A stretch of DNA of 64,000 bases from Solen grandis (taxonomy: Eukaryota; Mollusca; Bivalvia; Adapedonta; Solenidae). The stretch is taken from the NCBI GenBank assembly GCA_021229015.1, contig CM037781.1, positions 64,592,839 to 64,656,838 of the forward strand. Direction: 5' to 3'. Below the pieces are notes generated by a model that was not told the DNA's origin, did not search any database, and saw nothing but the letters and a program-made list of their open reading frames with translations. A program made the translations under genes and the position numbers. Positions within the stretch are counted from its first letter, which is position 1. Every line of letters begins with the position of its first letter. Positions 21,697 to 33,042 of the stretch are shown piece after piece.

Positions 21697-22204
21697 CACC
21701 GTCCTTTAATAATACGAACACAAATATAAAGCGGTCAAACAACAATTGATTTCATTATTTGCTAAGTTGTATCAGTAACATTTTATACTTTCCATTTATT
21801 GGAAGATCATAAATAAATAAATAATTAGATAAATAAATAATGATATCACAATATTTCAAAGACTGAAAGAAACGTTGGTTATAAACTCTAAGCGCCCAGG
21901 ACGTCTTAGTGAGAAAACAAATCATTAAAATTTTAGATTGTGAGTTGTTCATCGTGTTAGAAAATTAAAATGCATATCTGAGCAAGACACCGCAGTCCAA
22001 TACAGTGCAGGTCTAATACATCACGCTTCATAATAACACGAATACAAACATAAATCGGTCCAACATTTAGTTTCGTTATTTACTTAGTTGAGTCAATGAC
22101 CCTATAGAGTCCAGGGTTGACTTAAGGGGCCTTCAGTCATTTGAACACCTAAATTGCTAATATTATATATTATATTATATATTAATATAGATAGATATGG
22201 TCTA
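21697..22204. other. No gene recognised
   Basis: AT-rich DNA with a diverged internal duplication (AATACAAACATAAATCGGTC near 22,040 resembles AACACAAATATAAAGCGGTC near 21,718). Confidence 0.35.
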
Positions 22205-22330
22205 AACAACATAATTGTATCGTAATTAGGAGATAACTATCTCGTAAATACGAGTTAATTTTCTTGTAGTTACAAGATAACTCTCGTTATTACGAGTTAG
22301 TATGTCGTTATTACGAGATATTGAGCATAA
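22205..22330. repeat. TCTCGTAATTACGAGA-type palindromic repeat, right block
   Basis: Repeats of TCTCGTAAATACGAG, CTCGTTATTACGAG and GTCGTTATTACGAGATA. Together with 20,960-21,190 it brackets the second-family SINE. Confidence 0.65.
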
Positions 22331-22988
22331 ATTATTTTTTACTTGGCACGATTCGGTTTTCGTAGTAGATACATTTGGCTACTATAGCCCAACAATTCAA
22401 TATAGATGGCCAAGCGATCTTTTCGCATACGATAAATGAGTCAAATAAGCAGTGGCGTACTGAAAAGAGTTCTGTGCGTGATAACATAATAATGTCGAAT
22501 AATTTCGGAAGAGTGATATGTAAAATGGCACAATAATCTTATAACAGTTAAAACTACTATGATATAACATCAATAATTGCTATCCTTAAGACAATCATGT
22601 AAAAAATAATAATAATTGAAACAAGACAATCGTGACATTAGAAATGAAGAAGGGCTTTCTCCCTGAACCTGACACTGTCAGAAATTAAATTCAGCGTCAG
22701 TGGGGTTATTTTGTGTCATTTGTATTTTTTTTTTTTTTTTTCATTTTCGGGTACATTTTTCGACGAGCCAATTGTTTTTACTTTTCTTTTGAAAATTCGT
22801 TGCTTACCATGAAACACAGGAAAAATCCACAGTTATGGTTAAATAACAACATATTAGTTTTGTATGGTTAACAAAACACAAGGTCGCCTTTATCATAGGT
22901 TGACATCACATCGCACACCAATAAAGGGGATTTAAGCTGCGACGCGCGCAAAATACTTTGACTTGATTTAACTTTTTGACGCTTCGGC
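22331..22988. other. No gene recognised
   Basis: AT-rich, with a T20 run at about 22,725. Confidence 0.35.
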
Positions 22989-23095
22989 GGGGCCTCCGTG
23001 GCCGAGAGGGTAAATCGCTGACTTAAACACTCACTCAGCCCCTCACCGCTTGGGTTCGAATCCCGACAGGGTCATTCGGATTTTCATGTAAACCC
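22989..23095 (+). mobile_element. tRNA-Leu-headed SINE, 5' half only
   Basis: Head from GGGGCCTCCGTGGCCGAG through the B box to ATTCGGATTTTCATGT, then an abrupt switch to AAACCC and a CA repeat. Confidence 0.85.
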
Positions 23096-23116
23096 AAAAC
23101 ACACACACACACACAT

Positions 23117-23340
23117 ACACTCGTCGCTCTGACAGTATTTCAGTCATATAGCGACGTCCAGCATATTACAGGTGGAGGAAACCCCGAATGCACAGGGGCA
23201 CCCGGGGACAACCACCGACCTTCCGCAAACCAGCCGGATGGCTTCCTCACAGGAAATTCCGAATGACCCTGATTTGGGATTCGAACCACCGCGGTGAGGG
23301 GCTGAGTGAGTGTTAAAGTCTTTTACCCTCTCGGCCGAAG
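23117..23340 (-). mobile_element. tRNA-Leu-headed SINE, near complete, facing the previous copy
   Basis: Reverse-complement copy from TCGTCGCTCTGACAGTAT to CCCTCTCGGCCGAAG. It lies tail-to-tail with the truncated plus-strand copy, separated only by a CA microsatellite. Confidence 0.87.
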
Positions 23341-24506
23341 AATTCTTATAACAAAATGTACGTTAGAATGATGAACAATAGTATACGTTCAGTAGTGCTA
23401 TCCTACAGCTAAGTCCGCCACTGTCAAGTATTATGCACCCTTGTCCTTTTTATCTGACAGACAAAAACATTGCTACTTCCTTTATTAACATAACGTTTCA
23501 GCCTTTTATATGTGAAACGGAAAGAGCTTTTCATCGGTTGTTTTTCAGGCAAGGTTCACCATTCGCATCCTTATTTTATGTTACTGTTTTTTTTAAATTA
23601 TTTCGAAGCATCAAGTGTTAGAATAAACGAATTATTACTGGTACAAAATCAGAACCACAATTTCTGGGTTAAACAATTTAATCTTAAACACTGATGTCGA
23701 TTTATTTGCTTGATTTCAAGGTTTGACATTAAAACAATAACGGCACACTATAATTCATTAGGTATAAGTAACAAATCTGATTTTCAACAGAAGTATAACC
23801 ACATTATATTCTTCGATACAAAAAAGCAGCATATTTATGCTCTTCATCATTCGTTTTCTCGATACGCATGTAAATTTGATTATCGTTTTCGGCGACTGTA
23901 ATATAAATGCTTGAGTTTTAGTTGGTGTTCTAGCTGCAACAAAGTCATCGTCCCCAACACGTTCTCAAAAATTATTATATATCGGGGCGTTTTCATATTC
24001 ACTCGGTCACGTGTAATCTTCTTTAAGTTGTTGTATTTGTCTGTAATAAATTAGTTATCCCCCAATTCTGCATTAAAAACATAATGTAGCAATGTTTTAG
24101 TCTTTATGTGGCACACGGAATCTAATCATTTTCTACCAACATTGTCCGAAATGTTTAAATTAAGATAAAAAAAAGACACATTATACTGTTAAACATGTGT
24201 GGCTACCATTTCATTGCTTTAAATAGTTATAAAATTATGGGTTGATATATACAGGTTGTTTCCAGGTAAAAGAAGTGGGGCGATATATATATACTCCAGC
24301 TGCTGAAATGAGACTCGCTCGCGTTTTGCGCGTAATAGAATAAAGGGAGAGCACTGCATCAGTACTTTATATAAGTTTTCCACGTAAAACCGAGTTGTTC
24401 AAAAATTAATTAGAACATAAGAAGATATAAACACCCCACATTTTTTTCACACCCCACAATAAAGGTCTTATATAGAAAAACACCCCATATATATGACAAT
24501 ATCTTA

Positions 24507-24567
<61 letters not shown>

Positions 24568-24589
24568 CTTATTTATTTTCTAGCTTCAA
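23341..24589. other. No gene recognised; (TA)n at the end
   Basis: AT-rich. ACACCCCACA words occur at 24,430-24,500, followed by a long (TA)n at about 24,502-24,563. The same pairing of ACCCCACA words and (TA)n occurs at 12.0-12.2 kb. Confidence 0.45.
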
Positions 24590-25567
24590 CATGCATGACG
24601 CATAACCACGTGATAAAACAAATATTTGCAATATGCTTCATTTAAATTTCAACACTATCGGTTTTGACAATTTAATAAAGATTAACTCAAAATTCATATG
24701 CCAGAGAAAAAGCAGTCTTTCAAAAAGATGATTTTTGTCTTTTTTATAACGTCATTCTCTCATGACTTAAGAGAAAGTACTTGAGGAAATAGAAAGTAAA
24801 CCTCTTGGCCGATATGCTGTCCAGTTGTCATGTTTTTAACTTATCAGGTTGCCTTGAAAATTAAAATATATTTTAAGGACCTAAGTTCGAATCTCGGTTC
24901 TGTCACCAAATCATTAACTTTTCGAATATGGAAATTTGAATGCCAATGTTAACATTAATATTCTAACATATATTTTCTGTGAAAATATGACAAACTGACC
25001 AGAATTGAAGACTCTAGAGCGCGAACAAAGTTTTAGAGCTGACGTCAAATTTGACGCCATTGAAAATTAAAAATAATTTAATTTATAAATTTGAACTTTT
25101 TAATTGCAGCAAATTAATTTTCAAAAAGATTCAGATAAAAGTCATGATGCCAGAGGAAAAAATTCAAAATATGTCTTTTGTCTTTTTTTATGACATCATT
25201 ATCCCGTAACTTAAGAGAAAAGCCTTGAAGAAATAGAAGGTAGACCTCTGGGCCGATATGCTGTCCAATTTTCATGCTTCTAACGCATCAGGTGGCTTTG
25301 TAACATTAAAATATATTTTTAGGACCAAAGTTAGAAACTCGATTTTGCCATGAAATCTTAATTTTTTCGAATTTGGAAGGCTATGGTGCGGGAACAAATA
25401 TTAAATCTGACGTCATTTGACGTCATTGAAATTTGCAAATGATTAAATTAAAAAAAATTAAAATTTTTGTCGATGAAATTTAATTTTCATGCTGTTTGGA
25501 CATTTACAACATAATGAAATTAACTCTTGAATTTTGTTGGAAGAAAAAGAATAATGATAATAACTAG
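24590..25567 (-). mobile_element. Helitron-like CRE-rich repeat, minus orientation (left arm)
   Basis: Two units marked by CTCTAGAGCGCGAAC (25,013) and TGGTGCGGGAAC (25,386), with TGACGTCA octamers near 25,040 and 25,410-25,430. On the minus strand it begins just after CTAG (25,564-25,567), which follows a CATTCGTATCAACGAATG hairpin. The reverse-complement copy is at 63,313-64,000. Confidence 0.6.
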
Positions 25568-26300
25568 ATGCCATTCGTTGATACGATAGGACTTTCTCCT
25601 ACCTTTGTCAAACACTAAAAGCTAGAACCGGAATGACATTGCTCCGAAGAATCTAATGGTGCAACTTCAGTAAAATTTTCATGCAAATTGAACAAAGAAT
25701 AGGGCCTACAGGCCATAGAATTCGTTCAATTTCAATTAAAAAATGTACTTTGGCCATACGACGTCACAAAACGTCAAATGACGTTCTACTATTCAGAATG
25801 TAAAGAAGTTCTAGAGTTTTATATTCAATCCCAAAATCAGTTTTCTAACTGATCTGGAAGCGATAATATAGGTATTTGAAATTTGACGTCGATGGTTTGA
25901 ATCTTGGATTCACCATAGAACCTTTGCCTTTTCGAATTCGGGAAAAACGGACACCAAGCTACACAACTAGAACGTAAAATGCACAATCTGTGAAATTTTG
26001 ATGAAAATCGGTTCAAAAATAATGGCTGCAGACCGCGTACAATCTTTTCTAAACATCAAGTTTTATGTCATTAAACGTCATAGGCATATGAAAATCATTG
26101 AAATGGAAAATTCATTATCTGAAATATAAGCCGTTACATATTCATGGTCCTGGGACCTTTGTAACATACAGAAATTTATCGGTAGAAATACAAAATTCTT
26201 TTTGACCTTATGACGTCAATTGACGTCAAATGACGTTCTAATGTTCAACACTTTACATACTTCATGTTTAGACCTATCTGTAACGGCTTTTGAGACATAG
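25568..26300 (-). repeat. Related hairpin module with CRE octamers (left arm)
   Basis: Minus-strand order: degenerate GACGTCATTTGACGT units (25,770-25,790; 26,210-26,235), the GGCCTGTAGGCC palindrome (about 25,708) and the CAGAAAGTCCTAT / CATTCGTATCAACGAATG hairpin at the end. The mirror copy is at 62,580-63,312. Confidence 0.55.
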
Positions 26301-27896
26301 ACATTTAAAAAAAAACAAAAAAAACAAAACAACAACAACAGCAAAAATAGGCAAAAAGATGTTCATATCAATTCCGACCATAACTTTGTAATTAATGTTC
26401 CGATAATTAAAATCTGCATACCATGGCATTGTATTTAGCTGTAAATAAATGTTCTTACTAAACAATTAAATAATTTAGACCACCTGCAGAAGTGCATAAA
26501 AGAACGGTTGAAATAAATTATTCATGTATTTGACGTTTTTCAACTTCAAAAGGTTAAAATATTCAAGATAAGCCCTATGTATTGCATGCTCATCTAAATT
26601 TCCTATTCAGTTTAAGTTATATATTTTAGGATGACGTTGTACTGGATTTGAATATTACACTCATGATAATAATGACCAAACCTTACAACTAGATTTTTAA
26701 TCCAAGTCTTTGGTAAAATTTTATCTTTGAAAATAATATATTGTTTATATTATTTTTTAAATTTGGGGAAAATAATTTTATTTATATATTTCTTATTGTT
26801 CCATTAATGTACTAAAATGTGGATGAAGTGGTCAATGGAAACGTACCCGAATGTGGTTTCTTTCGAACTTCGAGCAAAGTACTAGTCTAACCCAGGAACT
26901 GTCGAGAGGGATTAGTATAAGTTGTAAAACAAATTGGTTCCAGATCGACATAAACTAAATACGTTTACATGTTAAAGTAAATGATACCTCCGATATTTTA
27001 GAATAATAAGGGTATATTATATCATGTCATACTGAAATGCTCGGGTACAGATACGTTTCCTGTCATTTCTATTTATGTGTCCTTACACGCCGCAAATGCT
27101 TGTTCGTGCATAATTTGAAATGGATTGCATAATTCGTTTGTATCCTTATCGGTGATGCCTCTGTTCCTTTTTGTAACATTGTCTCCATTAAAGTCCCTGG
27201 AGATTACAAATATACATACATTATGTGAATACTTTGCCCCGTCTTCAATGTACCCACCTGTGAAATCGTTAATGCAAAATGCACAACATACGGGATATAA
27301 AATAGATGACATATAAAACGATATGAATAATATTCGTAACTGTCTGCCGTCTAGCTTTGCAAAGTTAATTGTCGTCTGTCCATATCTTGCTTATCTGACG
27401 CATCAAATTACTCTAGTAGTTGCACGCACCGATTCATTTGCTCAGTGCCTATACAATGATTATACAATTGACGTATATGCCTACAAACCGAATCTACAAT
27501 TTAACATGTTTCAGTATACTAAGCAGATGTATACTAGGCCACTGTTTTACGGGGCATTACCTGAAATTGGAGTACACATGCGTGTATATTAATGAATTGG
27601 CTAAAACTGCTGCAAAACTGCCTTGAAACTGAGGGTTGTGAATTCGAATCTCAGTAGAACAACCTTTTTCTTTCTGTTTTTACTTTTAGAAAAAGTTTTT
27701 TATTTCTATATTTTGGTAAGCTATTTAAGTAATCTAGACTCATAAACTAAAGTAAATTTTCAGGTGCATGCTTCGCTTACTGATTATTAAATTCTAAACG
27801 CCATTTACATATTTATACAACAATAAAATGCTGTAAGTTTCAAAGCACCACCATGATAGTAAGTGCAATATGCTACAGGCAGTATTCGTTTTAAAA
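26301..27896. other. No gene recognised (left arm)
   Basis: Unique-looking AT-rich DNA. Open frames near 27,073-27,626 recur nearly unchanged in the right arm, but only because the DNA is duplicated; none has a recognisable domain. GAATTCGAATCTCAG near 27,640 resembles a tRNA T-arm and may be a SINE remnant. Confidence 0.45.
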
Positions 27897-28893
27897 ACAA
27901 GAGGGCCATGATGGCCCTGAATCGCTCACCTGATTATAAATGAGCAACATATGTTGGATTTTTCATATTGACCTACTTTTTGACATCACATGACCCACGA
28001 GCTTGACCAATATTTATGGAAACAGACATTCCGACCAAGTTTCATAAAGATTGGGCCAAAAATGTGGCCTCTAGAGTGTTAACAAGGTTTTTCTAAGATA
28101 TGACCTCATGACCTACTTTTTGACCCATGACCCAAACGAACCAAATTTATGGAAACAAACATTCTGATAAAGTTTCATAAAGATTGGGCCAAAAATGTGG
28201 CTTCTAGATTGTTAACAAGGTTTTTCTAAGATTTGACCTCATGACCTACTTTTTGACCCCACATGACCCAAATTCGAACTTGTCCAAGATTTTATGGAAA
28301 CAAACATTCTGACCAGGTTTCATAAAGATTGGGCCAAAAATGTGGCCTCTAGAGTGTTAACAAGGTTTTTCTAAGATTTGACCTCATGACCTACTTTTTG
28401 ACCCCGCATGACCCAAATTGAACTTGTCCAATATTTTATGGAGACAAACATTCTGACCAAGTTTCATAAAGAATGGGCCAAAAATGTGGCCTCTAGAGTG
28501 TTAACAAGGTTTTTCTAAGATTTGACCTCATGACCTACTTTTTGATCCCACATTACCCAAATTCGAACTTGGCCAAGATTTTATGGAAACAAACATTCTG
28601 ACCAAGTTTCATAAAGATTGGGCCAAAAATGTGGCCTCTAGAGTGTTAACAAGGTTTTACTAAGATTTGACCTCATGACCTACTTTTTGACCCCACATGA
28701 CCCAAATTGAACTTGTCCAAGATTTTATGGAGACAAACATTCTGACCAAGCTTCATATAGATTGGCAAAAAAATATTACCTCTAGAGTGTTAACAAGGTC
28801 AAATTGTTGACGACGCACGACGCACGACGGACGCCGGACGAAGGGCGATCACAAAAGCTCACCTTGAGCACGTTGTGCTCAGGTGAGCTAAAG
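27897..28893 (+). mobile_element. Palindrome-ended element with 145-bp tandem core, 6 units (left arm)
   Basis: It starts with the palindrome AGGGCCATGATGGCCCT and CGCTCACCTGA and ends with AGCTCACCTTGAGCACG, TTGTGCTCAGGTGAGCT, a long hairpin. The core has units of about 145 bp, each starting GACCTACTTTTTGAC, at 27,970, 28,110, 28,243, 28,388, 28,532 and 28,677. Architecture (short palindromic ends, tandem core) resembles the bivalve 'pearl'/Helentron-derived elements as I remember them. Confidence 0.75.
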
Positions 28894-29480
28894 ACAGTAT
28901 GTTTATGAGCATAGTTTAAATTGACACATTTTAACTAAAAGTAAGTAAAATAAATTAAAAAAAAATAAATTGAAGGATATAACAAATGTGTTTCTCCTCA
29001 GTCCTGTTTCTGTTTAATATATAGAATTGTTTGGCCAAGTTTTGGTTAATAATTTCATAGACCTAAACCAAGAGATACGCTACTCGGCGAAATATCGTAT
29101 ATTATCAGCGCGAATTCTCGAAGTGGGCGCCAGAATGAAATTTCCGTGTTATTTAGCGATAGCAAAAGAACGATTAATCGAACGTTTCATTAATTTTGTA
29201 TAGTTGGATAATATTTTGCGAAAAATAAATTATCATGGCGTTTTCGTCCTTTTCTTGAATACTTTTATCATGATTTTACGCAATAGCAGAATATATATAT
29301 ATATAATTTCAAAAATCGCAATAAGTGTTTAATTTACTTCATGTATTATTCAATACCTGATTGTTTGAAATAGAACAGGTGTTAATGCAAAAGTAATTAT
29401 TACATTTGTCTCTCAAAATATCCATTTTGATGTAAGTGAATTATTTATTCCAAAATTTATTATATTATACTAACGAGATC
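28894..29480. other. No gene recognised (left arm)
   Basis: AT-rich; (TA) tract near 29,291-29,305. Colinear with 59,450-59,940 in the right arm. Confidence 0.4.
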
Positions 29481-30040
29481 TCAAGACCCACACTTTGGAA
29501 ATAATATTTTGAATGTTGGTTGGTTTTGACAGTTTTATTGACGTCATGACCACGTGGTTTAAGAGAAAATTCTTTAGGAAATATTATGTTGTCATGTTGA
29601 CCAAAATGTTGTCCCAGTTTCTTACTCATTAGGGGGCTTTGTAGCATTAAAATATATTTTAAGGACCAAAATTCAAAACTTGGGTTTGCTATGAAATTCT
29701 ACTCTTTTCGAATTCGGAAAATTGAATGCCAAGGTACACATCTACATCCAAACATACATCTTTTTTTGACCAGAACTGAAGGCTCTAGAGTGCGAACAAA
29801 CTTTTGAAGTTGACGTTATATCTGACGTCATTTGACGTCATTGAAAATAATTGAAAATATAAATTTTTACTTTTTTATTGGTGCAATTTAATTTTCATTA
29901 AGATTGACTGAAAATTCATGTTTTCAAAGCGAGAGAAACCTTTGAAAAAATTGCTTTTTGTCTTTTAATGGCGTCATAACTACGTGACTTAAAATAAAAT
30001 CTTTCTGAAAATAGAAAGTAGGCCTCTGCTTTAATTTATG
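29481..30040 (-). repeat. Helitron-like CRE unit (left arm)
   Basis: One unit with ACCACGTGGT (29,550), CTCTAGAGTGCGAACAAAC (about 29,782) and TCTGACGTCATTTGACGTCA (29,820-29,840). Mirror copy at 58,880-59,430. Confidence 0.6.
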
Positions 30041-31323
30041 ATAATCTAATTATAAAAATTCCAATTTTATGATGCTACCTGTTCAAGAACCCTCCTTAAA
30101 ATGAACCTCAGGAATTTTCTGAATTTTTTGTCCTACAAGGGAGTGAAGAATCACTAGTCTTCTATACACGTAAAAACACGAATACAAGGTTCCTTTCCTA
30201 CCAAGTATTTTATTTATATATTTTCATTTAATTTTCTTGCCGAATTTAAAGGAACACAGAGCATTACAATACATTACAGCAACACATTATACATTTAATG
30301 TAACTGAAATAAAATTTGGAACAATGTCTGGAACCAACTGCAGAAGCACTAGGAATTTTTTCCCCCAGAAATTCTTATTTTCTATGATAGTTTTTCATAC
30401 GAGGTTCAATTTAAAAAAAAAAAAAATAGAGAGCGCGTACAAACTTTAGTAGCCTTTTCTAACCCTGACGTCACGTGACGACACAATCATAAAGGAAAAA
30501 AACTGCTGCAATCAAAAGCGCTACAGTCGCTTTGCATACTGTTAAAATTTCATGTTGCTGGCTCATCGGCAGCCTGTTTTAATTTGAACCTCAAAAGGAA
30601 GAAAAATGTAGAATAATGATAATAAGAAGAAACATAACAAACCCAATAGGTGTTTCTATTTGAGGCCGAAAGCCCTAAAACATAACAAACCTTAGAGGAT
30701 TTCTGCTATGGCAGAAAGCCCTAATAAGAATAAACATAACAAGCCCTAAACGTTGTCCGCAGGTTTGTGGAAAGCCGTAATTAATGGTCCTTAAAATTGC
30801 ATCGAAGGACGAGCGGCGAAAGTTATATAAAGAATCTATCATTAAGACATTAAAAGCATGACAAATTGACCATCACGTTAAATGTTGATTTATAGATACG
30901 ATGGATCATATATTGAACATTTATTTCAATAAAATTCAGTTCTGAATGTTTCTGTTCATATATTTGCACTGTTTAAATATAACTGATATATTTCGTATTT
31001 GTGCCAATGAACAATTTTGTTTGCTAGAGACAGAGAGCGGACAACTTAGAAGGAAGCCGTCCGCCCGCGGTCCAAATTCGATGGGCGCTAAAAGATGCAT
31101 TTTATATAAATACCTATACAGAAACTACCCTGATTACGTATTCATTTCACTTCTCCCTTTGACTTTTGTATGTATTTCATACAAGTCTTGCGTGTGTATT
31201 TTCAGCTGAATTAAGTATTGGAATTTATTTCAAAAGAAAATGGAATATGCAACGCATTTCTATCGATGAGATGGTGCTTGTTAGCATTTATCGTTTCATA
31301 TTTTGATTTTTATTGATGTTTAC
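30041..31323. repeat. Hairpin modules and unannotated flank of CYP2 exon 2 (left arm)
   Basis: Contains a unit fragment at 30,425-30,485 (GAGAGCGCGTACAAACTTT, CGTCACGTGACG), then three modules at 30,640-30,775 in which a hairpin of the GGCTTTCCGC or GCTTTCTGCC type is followed by words like TAGGGTTTGTTATGTTT (here reversed). The rest is presumed intron of the P450 gene. An 87-residue frame at 30,946-31,209 is identical in both arms but has no domain. Confidence 0.5.
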
Positions 31324-31552
31324 CTTAGTCCAAAATTAATGCCATATATGATGTTCCCAATAGCATTTTGCATCATCAATCCGACATCAACAGGCATTCC
31401 AACAGATGCATCAAGATGTTTGGCAGTCTCTTCTACTTCTACCATGATCTTCTCCTCAGTGCTACCTTTACCCACTCCAAAATCTCGGAGAACTTGGAGA
31501 GTAAACCTACGTAGGAAACTCCATTCGGGGCCATAGACATTTGTTGCAATTC
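31324..31552 (-). CDS. Cytochrome P450, CYP2-like, exon 2 (gene A, left arm)
   Basis: 229 bp; the acceptor TTTTTCGCAG precedes GAATTGC and the donor is GGACTAAG before GTAAAC. Phases are 1 at the start and 2 at the end, matching exon 1 type donors and exon 3 at 7,158. The peptide contains EWSFLRRFTLQVLRDFG, the C-helix WxxxR that contacts a haem propionate in P450s, followed by GKGS-EEKIMVEVEETAKHL, typical of CYP2. It differs from the right-arm copy at three bases, two of them amino-acid changes (Thr/Ile and Asp/Gly). Exon 1 of this copy should lie above 31.6 kb on the minus strand but is absent up to the gap at 47,383. Confidence 0.93.
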
Positions 31553-31896
31553 CTGCGAAAAATATAGTACATAGCTTAACATATCATCCAAATTTAATAA
31601 TGTTTATAAACATAAACACAATGCACATGGTCAAAATCTTAATATTTTTATTAGAAATAAGTACATGATTAATTAAAAAGCAAGATTCAACTTCATTTAG
31701 GTAACCTATCTAAAAGAACATGTTCATATTATTTACAACAAAAACCCATATTACTTCATTAATCTGTCCAATTAACCCTAAATAAAAACATGGGGATAAA
31801 AAAAATTGTCACTATTCCCCTTTTTCAAATCTCTTTTCTCCTACCTAGTTTTATTAATCTCGATTATATTAATACCAGGTGACCTTGATCCTACTT

Positions 31897-32153
31897 GGGG
31901 ACCTTCGTGGCCGAGAGGGTAAAGTCGCTGACTTTGACACTCACTCAGCCCCTCACCGCGGGGGTTCGAATCCCGGCATGGTCATTCGGATTTTCATGTG
32001 AGGAAGCCTTCCAGCTGGCTTGCGGTAGATCGGTGGTTCTACCCGGATGCCTCCGTGCATTCGGGGTCTTCCTCCACCTGTAATTAGCTGGACGTCGCTA
32101 TATGACTGAAATGCTGTCGAAGCGACGGTAAACTCAAATAGTCAAGTCAAGTC
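31897..32153 (+). mobile_element. tRNA-Leu-headed SINE (left arm)
   Basis: Complete copy, GGGGACCTTCGTGGCCGAG to AATAGTCAAGTCAAGTCA. Mirrored in the right arm at 56,757-57,008, so it predates the duplication or allele split. It lies in intron 1 of the P450 gene. Confidence 0.9.
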
Positions 32154-32369
32154 ACTACATGAATAGTTCATGAAAATATATTCCTTGCACATTAGATGCA
32201 TTTGTCTCATTTGCAGTCGTGCTTTCCTCACATGAAGTTTTCATGAGGTCTTGAAGCAGTCTTGCACATTTCCTGAATAATTCATTAAGTATGAGAGAAC
32301 ATTTGACAGGGGTCAGTAAGTAGCACTAGACAAGCATAATATGTTAGTAATTTAGTTATATTAGTGTAG

Positions 32370-33042
32370 GTGCGAAAGCCAAAGGCATCCGGTACGTTGC
32401 TTCCCATTAACCAAAAAAACAACAACAAATCATCAAAATATCAATGACTTTATATAATAAGAAGGTAGGTAACTTCTTTCACTGGAAACGTACATAATGT
32501 AGTTTCAATTGCCGTAACTCCTTTTAAAATTGGTGGATTTTCATAAAATTATTAGTTTGCGTGAAAGAGATGAATAAAGACAATCAGGTACAAAAAACAC
32601 CCCCTTGCCTGAAGAATCGGGCTACAACAGTTCGCGAAGTCAAAAACGCGTTTGGCCGAAAGAGATCTGACCGACGGAATCTCGCCAACATCTCAATTTC
32701 AGTATTAAATTGTATGGACAGACACTGTTAAAAGAAACAAATAAACCAAAAATGAATACTTGTTATTTCATTTTTCATATTCTGTTGCCTTTTTTTCTGC
32801 CTTTTGAAAAATTTATTCGAATCGACCTGGGTCGATGATCAGCTACGTCTAAACTGCGGATTCTCTACAGTTTCTATCAAGCGTCTCGGTGACATTGCTG
32901 ATGTAGTTTTGTTTTCGATTTAGTCACAAAATCTTCTCAAAACAATGGATTTCAAGTCAGCACAAGTGTTGATTTTAGGTGTATTTGTTTCTTTCATCAG
33001 TATCTGTCTTTTTATTTCAACACTGATGTTGTGGCTTTAGTT
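32370..33042 (+). repeat. Half of a fold-back palindrome, truncated at the duplication edge
   Basis: Corresponds to the right arm and loop of the palindrome at 55,540-56,530. The second palindrome arm, present at 55,540-55,867, is missing here; at 33,043 the sequence switches to a hairpin array. Confidence 0.75.

Larger units (their letters stand above)
24970..33042 (+). repeat. Left arm of a large inverted duplication (at least 8.1 kb)
   Basis: Reads as the reverse complement of 55,868-64,000, colinear throughout with small indels. The outer end is not reached because the right arm runs off the window; homology continues to its last base (position 64,000 pairs with about 24,970). The inner end is sharp: CTTTAGTT is shared up to 33,042, then the sequences differ. 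Divergence is low (CYP2 exon 2 differs at 3 of 229 bases) but includes a tandem-copy difference (6 against 5 units at 27.9 and 59.9 kb) and an insertion of about 120 bp in the right arm near 62,150-62,270. Confidence 0.93.

Noticed and set aside
27073..27626. Open frames nearly identical in both arms (79 and 89 residues)
   Set aside because: Identity is explained by duplication of the DNA itself. Overlapping frames on both strands are equally preserved and none has a recognisable domain.
27640..27660. tRNA T-arm-like word GAATTCGAATCTCAG
   Set aside because: No matching acceptor stem or A box at the right distance; at most a SINE remnant.
30946..31209. 87-residue open frame identical at 57,695-57,958
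   Set aside because: Same argument: duplicated DNA, no domain, no start context or neighbouring exon phase.
32945..33040. 31-residue hydrophobic open frame (starts MDFKSAQVLIL) that could be a small membrane peptide or alternative P450 first exon
   Set aside because: The right-arm copy at 55,871-55,967 has an extra base that breaks the frame, and the frame lies in the loop of a fold-back palindrome with no splice donor. Conservation of the reading frame is not supported.
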